In this document: positions 1-6,776 of the stretch, piece by piece
How positions within the stretch are numbered: the first letter of the stretch is position 1
Layout of the letters: each line of letters opens with the position of its first letter
Virus record (IMG/VR): IMGVR_UViG_3300034355_000047
Coordinates: 1 to 34,513 of that record
Direction: 5' to 3' (one strand)
Source of the DNA: a virus
Length of the DNA stretch: 34,513 nucleotides
Notes under the pieces: model-generated
The model's database searches: none
Told to the model about the DNA's origin: nothing
Seen by the model: the letters and a program-made list of their open reading frames with translations, nothing else
Translations under genes and position numbers: made by a program

Positions 1-127
1 ACGGCACAAATGGCTTTGAACTGAACTTTAGCGATAACAGCAACAACACAGCCGCCACTATCGGCAAGGACTATTCTGGCAACGGCAACAACTGGACACC
101 TAACAACATTAGCGTGACTGCTGGTGT
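1..127. repeat. Terminal direct repeat, copy 1 (circular-closure overlap)
   Basis: Bases 1-127 are identical to bases 34387-34513. The repeat lies inside a coding sequence, and the frame entering the right end (33753 onward) continues in phase at the left end. This is what a circular or circularly permuted genome cut at an arbitrary point looks like. The length of 127 equals a common assembler k-mer size (inference). A genuine physical terminal repeat inside a tail gene is less likely. Confidence 0.95.
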
Positions 128-1820
128 GACCTACGACAGCATGGTGGACTCGCCTACTGTGGGTTCGCTGAGTAGTAATTATGCGGTGATGAACCCGCTT
201 GATTTTAAAGGTTCAAACGCCCCAACGCTGGCTAACGCTAATTTACGAGTTAATGGTGTATCAACTGCCGCATGGAGAGCGTCTGCTTCGACCATTGCTT
301 TTTCTAGTCAAAAAATTTATTGCGAGATAACTTTAAATGGCGCTGGTTTGACAAGCGGAGGCTCACGAACTTTTGGAATAATTGGAACTAGTTCAAACAT
401 TGGAGCATCAGGCGTTGGTTTTGCATCTAACACGGGATGGGGCATTGCCGCCACAACTCTAACTAACGATGGAGCATGGACAAACGGCTCAAAAACAACA
501 TTGACAGGCATTAGTACGGCAAGCGGTACTGTGTATCAAATAGCGGTTGATGGAACAATTGGTTCAGGTTCAAACAAAATATGGTTTGGGCAAAATGGAA
601 CTTGGTTTAATAGTGGCGACCCCTCGTCTGGGACAAGTTCAATTTTTAGTAATCTGCCATCAGATATGCAGTTTATTGCGGCTATTCTGACTGACTCTGG
701 TTATGACTTAGATGTTAACTTCGGTCAACGCCCATTCTCCTACACACCCCCAACTGGCTTTGTTGCACTAAACACATATAACCTACCCGCATCAACCATC
801 ACTAATGGTGCGGCTTATATGGCGGCTTCTTTGTGGACAGGCAATGGTACTGCTAGGTCAATTAGCAACGCTGTTGGTTCTACATCATTTCAACCAGACT
901 TGGTTTGGGTTAAGTCTAGAACACAAGCCATTGCACATCGCTTGATTGATTCCGTAAGAGGCGCGGGAAATACTCTTGCAAGCAATTTAACAAATGCTGA
1001 ATTCTCAGACCCTCAAGGTGTAACAAGTTTTAACTCTGGTGGATTTGGTGTTGGAACAGACACCTCTTATAACCAATCATCTGACACCTATGTCGGCTGG
1101 CAATGGAAAGCGGGTGGCACATCCGCATCTAACACTAACGGTTCTATCACATCAACTGTAAGTGTGGGTGCTACGCAAGGCTTTAGCGTGGTGACTTATA
1201 CGGGTACGGGTGCTAACGCTACTGTGGGGCATGGACTAGGTGTTGCGCCTAATATGATTATTGTTAAGTCAAGAAGCACAGCAGGAACTGATTGGCCTGT
1301 TTATCATTCAAGTTTGGGCGCAACTGGCATTGTTGCTTTAGATTCAACAATAGCATTTACTGTAATTAGCACTCCTTGGAATAACACAGCACCAACATCT
1401 TCAGTATTTTCTGTCGGAACATCAGGCGATACAAATCTTAGTGCTAGAACCTATGTAGCCTACTGCTTTGCCGCAGTAGCAGGGTATTCAGCCTTTGGGT
1501 CATACACGGGTAACGGGTCTGCTGATGGGCCTTTTGTTTACACGGGGTTTAGACCGAGGTTTGTTTTGCTCAAGCGCACAGACAGTACTGGCAACTGGAA
1601 TATGTTTGATTCCTCAAGAAATGGCTACAACCAAACAAATCCTTTGCTTTTTGCTAATGCGTCAGATGCAGAATACACAACTGCTGGTGCATTTGAGTAT
1701 GACATTCTTTCAAACGGATTTAAAGTAAGAAATACTGGAACTGGGGTTAATGCAAATGGCGCAACAGTGGTGTACGCTTGCTTTGCCGAAGTGCCGTTTC
1801 GTAGTGCTTTGGCTCGCTAA
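1..1820 (+). CDS. Large tail/receptor-binding protein, C-terminal part (continues from 33753-34386)
   Basis: This is the C-terminal ~606 residues of an 817-residue protein whose N-terminus is at the right end of the window. The joined gene is 33753-34386 plus 1-1820, in one frame. Residues ~310-450 of the whole protein look like a SPRY/concanavalin-type beta sandwich (motif GFASNTGWGIA). Residues ~478-815 hold three tandem repeats of about 100 residues, each opening with a W/YTGNG-type motif, then a VWVKSR, IIVKSR or VLLKR strand, and closing with YVGWQW, YVAYCFA or VVYACFA. This repeat type is known from phage tail proteins (DUF7483-like). The role is probably host-surface recognition at the tail tip. 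The HNH and fibre-assembly genes follow. Base composition is lower in G+C than the adjacent fibre gene, suggesting an exchanged module. Confidence 0.85.
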   Translation, partial: GTNGFELNFSDNSNNTAATIGKDYSGNGNNWTPNNISVTAGVTYDSMVDSPTVGSLSSNYAVMNPLDFKGSNAPTLANANLRVNGVSTAAWRASASTIAFSSQKIYCEITLNGAGLTSGGSRTFGIIGTSSNIGASGVGFASNTGWGIAATTLTNDGAWTNGSKTTLTGISTASGTVYQIAVDGTIGSGSNKIWFGQNGTWFNSGDPSSGTSSIFSNLPSDMQFIAAILTDSGYDLDVNFGQRPFSYTPPTGFVALNTYNLPASTITNGAAYMAASLWTGNGTARSISNAVGSTSFQPDLVWVKSRTQAIAHRLIDSVRGAGNTLASNLTNAEFSDPQGVTSFNSGGFGVGTDTSYNQSSDTYVGWQWKAGGTSASNTNGSITSTVSVGATQGFSVVTYTGTGANATVGHGLGVAPNMIIVKSRSTAGTDWPVYHSSLGATGIVALDSTIAFTVISTPWNNTAPTSSVFSVGTSGDTNLSARTYVAYCFAAVAGYSAFGSYTGNGSADGPFVYTGFRPRFVLLKRTDSTGNWNMFDSSRNGYNQTNPLLFANASDAEYTTAGAFEYDILSNGFKVRNTGTGVNANGATVVYACFAEVPFRSALAR

Positions 1821-1828
1821 GTAATACT

Positions 1829-2317
1829 ATGAAAAACCCCAGCCAAGTTAAAGATGAAATAGGCAAGAAGTACAGTCGTTTGACTGTGCTTTCCTATGAC
1901 GGGGCAGATAGATTTGGAAATGCTAAATGGCTATGTTTGTGTGATTGTGGAAACCATAAATCTGTAGTTGGCATGAGTTTGAGAAAGTCTTTAGTTCAAT
2001 CTTGTGGTTGTTATAGAAAAGAAAAGTCAGCACAAACTCTTGCAAACATGAACTTTAAGCATGGTCTTTCTAGAACAAAAGCCTATAAAACTCACTATGC
2101 AACCAAACATATGGTGGCAAAAAGAAAACAAATGCCAGCATGGGCTGACGAACAAAAGATTAAAGACATATACGCAAATAGACCAGACGGCTATCATGTT
2201 GACCACATTATTCCATTGCAAGGCGAATTGGTGTCAGGACTTCATGTAGAAAACAATCTGCAATATTTAACACCAAAAGAAAATTTTTCCAAACATAACC
2301 ATTACGAGGTAATTTAA
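1829..2317 (+). CDS. HNH endonuclease with N-terminal Cys-rich domain
   Basis: 162 residues. The N-terminal part resembles the small zinc-binding domain found on many phage free-standing homing endonucleases: WLCLCDCG at residues 34-41 and SCGC at 58-61 supply five cysteines. The C-terminal HNH core is visible as YHVDHIIPLQGE (residues 122-133), followed by GLHVENNLQYLTPKEN, with D125/H126, H139 and N142/N143 as candidate catalytic and metal residues. It would nick or cut DNA as a mobile-element or packaging-associated endonuclease. The intact gene lies between the tail protein and the fibre-assembly gene and ends immediately before the next ATG. Hand counts of two 60-base lines gave 35-40% G+C, lower than the phage core, which fits recent acquisition. 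The specific target is unknown. Confidence 0.85.
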   Translation: MKNPSQVKDEIGKKYSRLTVLSYDGADRFGNAKWLCLCDCGNHKSVVGMSLRKSLVQSCGCYRKEKSAQTLANMNFKHGLSRTKAYKTHYATKHMVAKRKQMPAWADEQKIKDIYANRPDGYHVDHIIPLQGELVSGLHVENNLQYLTPKENFSKHNHYEVI

Positions 2318-2857
2318 ATGTTTTTATTAAATGGAAAACCGCTTGCTGTGGATACCCCATTTCAAATTGATGGTACTTCGTATCCAGCAAATTGGCTTAG
2401 GTTAACTTCATTGGAAGAGAAAAATGCAGTAGGTATTACTGAAGTGCCTGATGTAACAGAAACCTATGACTCGCGCTTCTATTGGGGCGTAGACAACCCT
2501 AAACTCTTGAACGACAGGGAAGAGTCAGACGAAGACGGCAACCCCATGTATGTCAAAGTGCTAGGCACAGTAGACGGCAAGCCAGCAATGGTTGACTCCA
2601 CAGAACGCTTGGTCACCAAGGGCTTAAAGTCAAACTGGACTGCACAAGTGAAAGACACGGCTAACAAGTTATTGGCTCAGACCGATTGGATGGTCATTCG
2701 TAAGGCAGAGCGTGATGTTGCTATACCTACGGCTACGGCTACCTATCGTGCGGCTGTGATCACAGAGTGTTCACGCTTGGTGACGGCAATTGCAGGCTGT
2801 GCCGATGTGCCTGCCCTCATCGCTGTGGTTGGCGCACAAGGTTGGCCAAATGCTTGA
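2318..2857 (+). CDS. Tail fibre assembly-like protein
   Basis: 179 residues. The C-terminal half carries the pattern TDWMVIRKAERDVAIP (about residues 127-142), typical of caudoviral tail-fibre assembly chaperones, where a TDW...R..E motif precedes a helical end. The N-terminal half resembles short virion-associated proteins with an acidic linker. Such proteins help fold or trimerise receptor-binding fibres and may stay on the tip. It lies two genes after the large tail protein, with only the HNH gene between, which supports the assignment. The ATG directly follows the HNH stop; translational coupling is likely. The family assignment rests on the C-terminal motif only. Confidence 0.65.
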   Translation: MFLLNGKPLAVDTPFQIDGTSYPANWLRLTSLEEKNAVGITEVPDVTETYDSRFYWGVDNPKLLNDREESDEDGNPMYVKVLGTVDGKPAMVDSTERLVTKGLKSNWTAQVKDTANKLLAQTDWMVIRKAERDVAIPTATATYRAAVITECSRLVTAIAGCADVPALIAVVGAQGWPNA

Positions 2858-3047
2858 AGATACTGACACACGCTTGGCCGTACACGAAGCTCTGTGTAGT
2901 GAGAGATACAAGCGGATAGATGAATCGCTATCTGTTGGCGACAAGCGCATGGCCAAGATTGAATACCTGATCTATGCTGTCATGCTATGCGTCCTGCTTG
3001 GGCCGGGTGTGGCGGCAGACTTTGTTAAGAAGTTGCTAGGCCTGTGA
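2850..3047 (+). CDS. Small coiled-coil plus single-TM protein (XhlA-like)
   Basis: 65 residues from ATG 2850, which overlaps the end of the previous gene by 8 bases; an upstream in-frame ATG at 2790 lies deep inside that gene and is less likely. The N-terminal two thirds is a charged helix (TRLAVHEALCSERYKRIDESL), followed by one transmembrane segment around YLIYAVMLCVLLGPGVAA and a short basic tail. This helix-then-TM plan resembles XhlA-type proteins that assist holins. It opens a run of five small membrane or secreted proteins leading into the lysis genes. The role is inferred from architecture and position only. Confidence 0.65.
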   Translation: MLEDTDTRLAVHEALCSERYKRIDESLSVGDKRMAKIEYLIYAVMLCVLLGPGVAADFVKKLLGL

Positions 3048-3048
3048 T

Positions 3049-3780
3049 GTGGATCCATTCAGCTTGCTCATGCTGGCACAAGGTGCGGTCAGCTTTATCA
3101 AGCAGGGCTGCGATTATTTACACCAGGGTAGGCTTGAGCTGGAGGGCGCTAAGAAGACTATCGATGGCGTCATGGCAGACGTTAAAGCAATCAAAAGTAT
3201 TTTTAGTTGGTTCATCGGACTATTCACACCTAAAGAAAAAACTGCAAGTGATACGACAAAGCCTGTGGCGAAAGCGCCAGCCAAGTCAGCAGCCAAAACA
3301 GCAGCAACCAAGCAAACCTATGAGCAGCTCGAACTCCAACTAATCAAAGACATTGGCGATAACCTTGGCGTTCTATTTGACACACAACAACAGATCAACA
3401 ACTACTACATTGAGTTAGAGGAAACAAGCAAAGCCAACTATGACCCAACCCAGAACACCAGCAAGAAAGCAATTGAGCGGGTACTGGTTGAGCTGCAGAT
3501 GGAAAAGCTAATGGAGCAGACCAGAGAGGCAATGGTGTATGCGCCAGCAGAGTTGAAAGATTTGTATGGTAGATTTTTGGTGATGCATGGCAGGATTGAG
3601 CAAGAGCAGGCGTGGGCTAGATCAGAGATGATTCGCAGAGCCAGGCTTGCACGGTGGCGCAAAGAGCAGGAAGAGATCAGGTTTGTTGAGTTGACAAGTG
3701 GAGCGGTTGCGATAATGTTTATCTCTGTAATTTTTGGGTGGCTAATGTGGCAACTGCAAAACTTGTCGGATGGGTTTTAA
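3049..3780 (+). CDS. Membrane-anchored coiled-coil protein, unknown function
   Basis: 243 residues from a GTG start one base after the previous stop (TGA 3045-3047). A hydrophobic segment around residues 49-58 (IFSWFIGLFT) is followed by an Ala/Lys/Thr-rich linker, a long central helical region, a strongly charged coiled coil (RRARLARWRKEQEEIRF) and a C-terminal transmembrane segment (AIMFISVIFGWLMWQL). The downstream small membrane gene overlaps its end. I do not recognise a characterised family. Location between tail-tip and lysis genes allows a virion, membrane-entry or lysis role; none is shown. Confidence 0.75.
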   Translation: MDPFSLLMLAQGAVSFIKQGCDYLHQGRLELEGAKKTIDGVMADVKAIKSIFSWFIGLFTPKEKTASDTTKPVAKAPAKSAAKTAATKQTYEQLELQLIKDIGDNLGVLFDTQQQINNYYIELEETSKANYDPTQNTSKKAIERVLVELQMEKLMEQTREAMVYAPAELKDLYGRFLVMHGRIEQEQAWARSEMIRRARLARWRKEQEEIRFVELTSGAVAIMFISVIFGWLMWQLQNLSDGF

Positions 3781-3914
3781 TGGGCGTGATGCTATGCGTT
3801 GTCGTGGGTGCAACAAGTATGGCGTATGTTGAAACGCTATACATGAAGGCGCAGCTCAAGAAAGAGATCAAAGAATTGAGAAAGCTAAAGCAAGAACTGA
3901 AAGAGAGCAAATGA
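3747..3914 (+). CDS. Small single-TM protein with basic helical tail
   Basis: This gene is too short for ordinary ORF cut-offs. From GTG 3747 it encodes 55 residues; from ATG 3780, whose A is the last base of the preceding TAA (TAATG), it encodes 44. One membrane segment (VLMGVMLCVVVGATSMAYV) is followed by a strongly charged helix (KKEIKELRKLKQELKESK). The stop at 3912-3914 overlaps ATG 3911 of the next gene (ATGA). Tight overlaps at both ends and the membrane-plus-helix pattern support a real gene. The longer start gives a complete membrane span and has a weak GGGTGG upstream; either start could be right. Possible lysis accessory. Confidence 0.55.
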   Translation: MATAKLVGWVLMGVMLCVVVGATSMAYVETLYMKAQLKKEIKELRKLKQELKESK

Positions 3915-4138
3915 AATATCTATTGTTGCTGTTACTGCTGCTCACGGCCTGCGATGATCGCTACCGATATTGGTGCCAGGATCCTAAAAACTTTTCTGCT
4001 AAGAGATGCCAGCGACCTGACTGCCTGTTCACCCAAGATTGTCCCGATTACCTTGTAGCCCCCGTACTGGAGAAAAACATTGTCCAACAACCAGCCCAAG
4101 TTTCATCCGAACCGATTGCTAACCCAAGAGGAAATTGA
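3911..4138 (+). CDS. Small cysteine-rich lipoprotein
   Basis: 75 residues. The N-terminus MKYLLLLLLLLTAC is a classic lipoprotein signal peptide with the lipidated cysteine at residue 14. The mature part has further cysteines in the pattern WCQD...RCQRPDC...DC, suggesting disulphides in the periplasm. It overlaps the preceding gene by ATGA and the next gene by 59 bases. Phage lipoproteins may be outer spanin subunits, but here a separate Rz/Rz1 pair exists downstream, so another envelope role such as superinfection exclusion is possible. Lipoprotein status is clear from sequence; function is not. Confidence 0.75.
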   Translation: MKYLLLLLLLLTACDDRYRYWCQDPKNFSAKRCQRPDCLFTQDCPDYLVAPVLEKNIVQQPAQVSSEPIANPRGN

Positions 4139-4592
4139 GGTACGCGTCTGGGCTTTTGTAGTCCTAGTCGTTACCTTTATCCTGGCCGGCATAGTCTTCT
4201 TTATGTTGTACAGCCTGGCCTTTGTCGTGCAGCCAATCAAGAGCCTTGCACCACTAGACCAGGCGTTTGCCAAAATGCTCAACGACGTGGTCTTGCTGAT
4301 TGTCGGTGGCATCGGTGGCGTGATGAGTCGCAAGGGTGTGCAGTCTGTAGCAGACAAGTTGTCTAGCTCATCTACACCACCAGCAGCAGCACCGTCTACC
4401 CCGCCTGCTCCAGCTGCAGCGCCTGCCACATCTACCTGGACAGCACCAGCTGGTGGCCTGCCTGCTTGGGTGAACCCAGTACTAGATGAGGAATGGAGAG
4501 CGCCACCTCCACCGACTACACCACCAGACTTCATTGATCCAGCCAAGGAAGAGATCGCACAGGAACGTGCAGCAGCGAGGTCTGAGACATGA
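4080..4592 (+). CDS. Two-TM membrane protein, holin candidate
   Basis: 170 residues from a TTG start at 4080, chosen because GGAG at 4069-4072 is correctly spaced and the reading frame has no nearby better start. Two hydrophobic segments are visible: FVVLVVTFILAGIVFFMLY (about residues 26-44) and DVVLLIVGGIGGVM (about 69-82). They are followed by a long Ala/Pro-rich linker and an acidic/basic C-terminal tail. Two membrane spans directly upstream of spanin and endolysin genes fit a class II-like holin or pinholin, though the ~90-residue hydrophilic tail is unusual for one. It ends in an ATGA overlap with Rz. Confidence 0.6.
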   Translation: MSNNQPKFHPNRLLTQEEIEVRVWAFVVLVVTFILAGIVFFMLYSLAFVVQPIKSLAPLDQAFAKMLNDVVLLIVGGIGGVMSRKGVQSVADKLSSSSTPPAAAPSTPPAPAAAPATSTWTAPAGGLPAWVNPVLDEEWRAPPPPTTPPDFIDPAKEEIAQERAAARSET

Positions 4593-5083
4593 TCCCAAAC
4601 CCCTGGCTAATCATTGGCGCCATTGTGATGGCTGCCAGCGTCTACTTCTACGGCCATCACAAAGGCTGGGCAGAGCGCGACGCAGAGATGCAGGCAGAGA
4701 TCGCCATCAAGAATGAAGAGGCTCGCACCAAAGAGCAGGAACTAACCAAGCAACTCAATGACAACTCAACCAAATTGCAGGAGGCCAACAATGCCATATC
4801 TGAAAAACAGTCTTCTCTTGATCGTGCTATCAGGGCTGGTAGCGTGCGGCTCCCGTCCACAAGTTGTGTACAAGCCACCCCAAGTGCCGCCGCTCCCAGC
4901 GGAGATAGCAGCAAAGCGGGAAGTCAACCTGACAGACAGGCTAACCAAGCTGCTGATGCCGACCGAGCAACCCTCGCAGCCATCGCTGAAATTGTCGCCC
5001 AAGGAGATAGGAATACAGCCCAGCTCAACGCCTGCATCGACAGCTACGCCAAAGTAATGGAGACCATCAATGTTAAACGCTGA
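4589..5083 (+). CDS. Rz: Rz-like inner-membrane spanin
   Basis: 164 residues, start ATG 4589 overlapping the upstream stop (ATGA). An N-terminal signal-anchor (WLIIGAIVMAASVYFYG) is followed by a long periplasmic alpha-helical domain rich in Glu, Lys and Gln (residues ~28-80). A Pro/Ser/Gln-rich middle and a second helical stretch follow. This is the i-spanin plan: anchored in the inner membrane, it pairs with the outer-membrane Rz1 lipoprotein to fuse the two membranes in the last step of lysis. The Rz1 gene is embedded in another frame within it, the diagnostic arrangement. The endolysin gene overlaps its last 14 bases. Confidence 0.9.
   Translation: MIPNPWLIIGAIVMAASVYFYGHHKGWAERDAEMQAEIAIKNEEARTKEQELTKQLNDNSTKLQEANNAISEKQSSLDRAIRAGSVRLPSTSCVQATPSAAAPSGDSSKAGSQPDRQANQAADADRATLAAIAEIVAQGDRNTAQLNACIDSYAKVMETINVKR
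4791..5057 (+). CDS. Rz1: Rz1-like outer-membrane spanin lipoprotein, nested in Rz
   Basis: 88 residues entirely inside Rz in a different frame. ATG 4791 was chosen over an upstream in-frame ATG because GCAGGAGG ends six bases before it. The signal peptide MPYLKNSLLLIVLSGLVAC ends in the lipobox LVAC, with lipidated Cys19. The mature protein opens with a proline-rich stretch (VVYKPPQVPPLPAE), as usual for Rz1, then a short helix and a Ser/Pro-rich tail. About 70 mature residues is somewhat longer than lambda Rz1. With Rz it would form the envelope-spanning complex needed in a Gram-negative host. Confidence 0.9.
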   Translation: MPYLKNSLLLIVLSGLVACGSRPQVVYKPPQVPPLPAEIAAKREVNLTDRLTKLLMPTEQPSQPSLKLSPKEIGIQPSSTPASTATPK

Positions 5084-5666
5084 GAAACTTGCCAAGCTGC
5101 ACATCAGTGCCGATTGGGTTGACCCGCTCAACGAAACCTTTGAGCGCTTTGGTATCGTGACACGCAACCAGCAGGCTGTGTTCATTGGCCAGGCTAGCCA
5201 TGAGTCTGGCAACTTCAAGCTGCTTGAGGAAAACCTAAACTACAAGGCTGCAACGCTGATGCGGATCTGGCCCAAGCGCTTTCCAACTTTGGAGAAGGCC
5301 AATGAGTATGCGGGAAATCCTAAGAAGATTGCAAATAGCGTCTATAGCTCGCGCATGGGTAACCGTGACGAGAATTCTGGTGACGGTTATAGGTTTCGCG
5401 GTCGCGGAATTTTTCAGCTCACTGGCCACTCAAATGTATTCCATGCTGGCAAGGCCTTGGGTGTGGACTTTGTTAAAGATCCTGACCTTATTGCTACTCC
5501 TAAGTACGCTGCTCTTACAGCTGGATGGTTCTGGTCTACCCACAACCTCAATACACCAGCGGATGCCCTTGACCATGCGCGGGTGACCAAGATAATCAAT
5601 GGTGGACAGATAGGCCTGGAGCATCGCATTAGAGAAACTCAGCAGGCCTTGATGGTGCTAGCCTAG
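5070..5666 (+). CDS. Endolysin, GH19 chitinase/lysozyme-like
   Basis: 198 residues, the usual size of phage GH19 endolysins. The catalytic glutamates are visible in ASHESGNFKLLEENLNY (residues 42-58; E45 and E53/E54), and the substrate-cleft motif YRFRGRGIFQLTGHSN spans residues 107-122. It would cleave peptidoglycan glycan strands after the holin opens the membrane. No signal peptide or membrane anchor is seen, so release depends on a holin. GGAG lies about 9 bases before ATG 5070, inside Rz. It is the last gene of the rightward lysis cassette; its TAG lies in the CTAG shared with the stop of the convergent recT. Confidence 0.9.
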   Translation: MLNAEKLAKLHISADWVDPLNETFERFGIVTRNQQAVFIGQASHESGNFKLLEENLNYKAATLMRIWPKRFPTLEKANEYAGNPKKIANSVYSSRMGNRDENSGDGYRFRGRGIFQLTGHSNVFHAGKALGVDFVKDPDLIATPKYAALTAGWFWSTHNLNTPADALDHARVTKIINGGQIGLEHRIRETQQALMVLA

Positions 5667-5672
5667 CTAGCA
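5656..5672. terminator. Convergent hairpin spanning both stop codons
   Basis: GCTAGC (5657-5662), CTA, GCTAGC (5666-5671) can form a 6-bp stem, extended to 7 by T5656-A5672, with a 3-nt loop. The stop codons of the rightward endolysin (5664-5666) and leftward recT (complement of 5663-5665) both lie in it. The position suits a bidirectional terminator, but there is no U-tract on either side, so termination strength is doubtful. Confidence 0.35.
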
Positions 5673-6610
5673 GCCAGCGACTCGGTGCGCTTTTGATAGG
5701 CGGCCAAGTGTCGGATGCGCTTGGTCATGTCGATCTTGAGCAGCGTCTGCTTGTTGATCTCACGCAGCTGGGCTAGCGCCGTCATCCGGTCTTGCGCGCT
5801 GCGCTTGCCGGCCGTATAGGTTTTCTCAGCCAGGTTCTCATAGGCGTCTTGCCACTCCTCTAGTGTGGCGTGCGTGCTGAAGGGCTGCTCCTTGCCTGGC
5901 ACCATCACAGCAAACCCAACATCTGCAGCTGGTGCCTGCTCTTGGATAACCTCTGGCTCAACCGTGTCGGCCATGTCTGCCTCGATCTGTATGTGGTTAC
6001 CGACAGGCTCACTGGGTGAGCTTGTGATCCGATCTAGCGGGTTACGTGGCGGTGTAATGTCAATGGCTGGCTTGGCCTCATCTGGATAGTCTTGCGCCTC
6101 CTCTGCTGTGATCAATCCCTTTAGCACATCGGGGAAGGCGTCGCGCAGGGCAAAGCCACGGGCACGCATCTGCATCATGCGCTTGGGGTACGCCTGCCAC
6201 GGGCCTTGCTTGCCCCACAGGCCAGCGCGCTTAGCGTCTTCAACACTGAAACGCACAACCACAGGGCTGCGATTTTTTCGCTTGGCAACGCAGACTGCTA
6301 CTGGGTTGGGCGTGCCCTCGTCTTCCATGGTTTCTTGCACATCTTCACAGACAGAGCTGGCCTGCACCAGGGCGAGCGCTGCGTCACCGTAGACGCTGGG
6401 CTTGCCATTGATAACGGCTATGTTCTGCAGCGCCTGCATGGGTGCCAGACCCATCTCATAGCCCCATTGCACGCACACCAAGATATCTTGTGGCTTGCCC
6501 TGGTAGGCCTTGGGCACCATGCTGGAGTTGGCCAGCATCTCTGAGAACTGAATGGCCTCGGTGAGGGTGGCTGGGGCAAAGCCCTTGTTATTTGTCGCTG
6601 TTAATTGCAT
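5663..6610 (-). CDS. recT: RecT-family single-strand annealing protein
   Basis: 315 residues. The N-terminal ~170 residues carry the RecT core: LVCVQWGYEMGLAPMQALQN (about residues 44-63), then GKPSVYGDAALALVQAS, then a WGKQGPWQAYPKRMMQMRA segment before FPDVLKG. RecT proteins coat single-stranded ends made by a partner exonuclease and anneal them to complementary strands. The C-terminal third is acidic, then basic, and less conserved, as usual. The YqaJ-type exonuclease lies one small gene upstream in the same operon, completing the pair. The start overlaps that small gene by 23 bases. The stop lies in the convergent CTAG hairpin. Confidence 0.9.
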   Translation of the reverse strand: MQLTATNNKGFAPATLTEAIQFSEMLANSSMVPKAYQGKPQDILVCVQWGYEMGLAPMQALQNIAVINGKPSVYGDAALALVQASSVCEDVQETMEDEGTPNPVAVCVAKRKNRSPVVVRFSVEDAKRAGLWGKQGPWQAYPKRMMQMRARGFALRDAFPDVLKGLITAEEAQDYPDEAKPAIDITPPRNPLDRITSSPSEPVGNHIQIEADMADTVEPEVIQEQAPAADVGFAVMVPGKEQPFSTHATLEEWQDAYENLAEKTYTAGKRSAQDRMTALAQLREINKQTLLKIDMTKRIRHLAAYQKRTESLAAS

Positions 6611-6776
6611 GGATATCTTTCTCGGTTAAGTAGGTTTGCATGGTGGTGAAAATCAAGTTGGTCATTGCATCGACAAAGGCCTCGGCCTCTATCTCATTGC
6701 AATCAGTTATGTTGAGCAGCTCGACCACGGCCTGCTCATAGGCGTGCCGGATCGCTGGCTTGTCTGGCAGGTTCAC
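6588..6776 (-). CDS. Small acidic protein between exonuclease and RecT, unknown
   Basis: 62 residues, rich in Ala, Glu and Asp and predicted helical (QAVVELLNITDCNEIEAEAF). Its start overlaps the exonuclease stop by 4 bases (6773-6776) and its end overlaps the recT start by 23 bases, so it is embedded in a translationally coupled recombination operon. No catalytic motif is visible. Genes in this position sometimes encode nuclease inhibitors or annealing accessory proteins, but nothing in the sequence shows that here. Confidence 0.7.
   Translation of the reverse strand: MNLPDKPAIRHAYEQAVVELLNITDCNEIEAEAFVDAMTNLIFTTMQTYLTEKDIHAINSDK

Noticed and set aside
1-127. Genuine physical terminal repeat of the virion DNA
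   Set aside because: It lies mid-gene, has the length of a common assembly k-mer, and the gene is only intact if the ends are joined.
4103-4546. 147-codon antisense ORF over the holin candidate
   Set aside because: Its Gly/Ala-rich protein is simply the complement of the Ala/Pro-rich linker; the plus-strand gene has a ribosome site and membrane segments.
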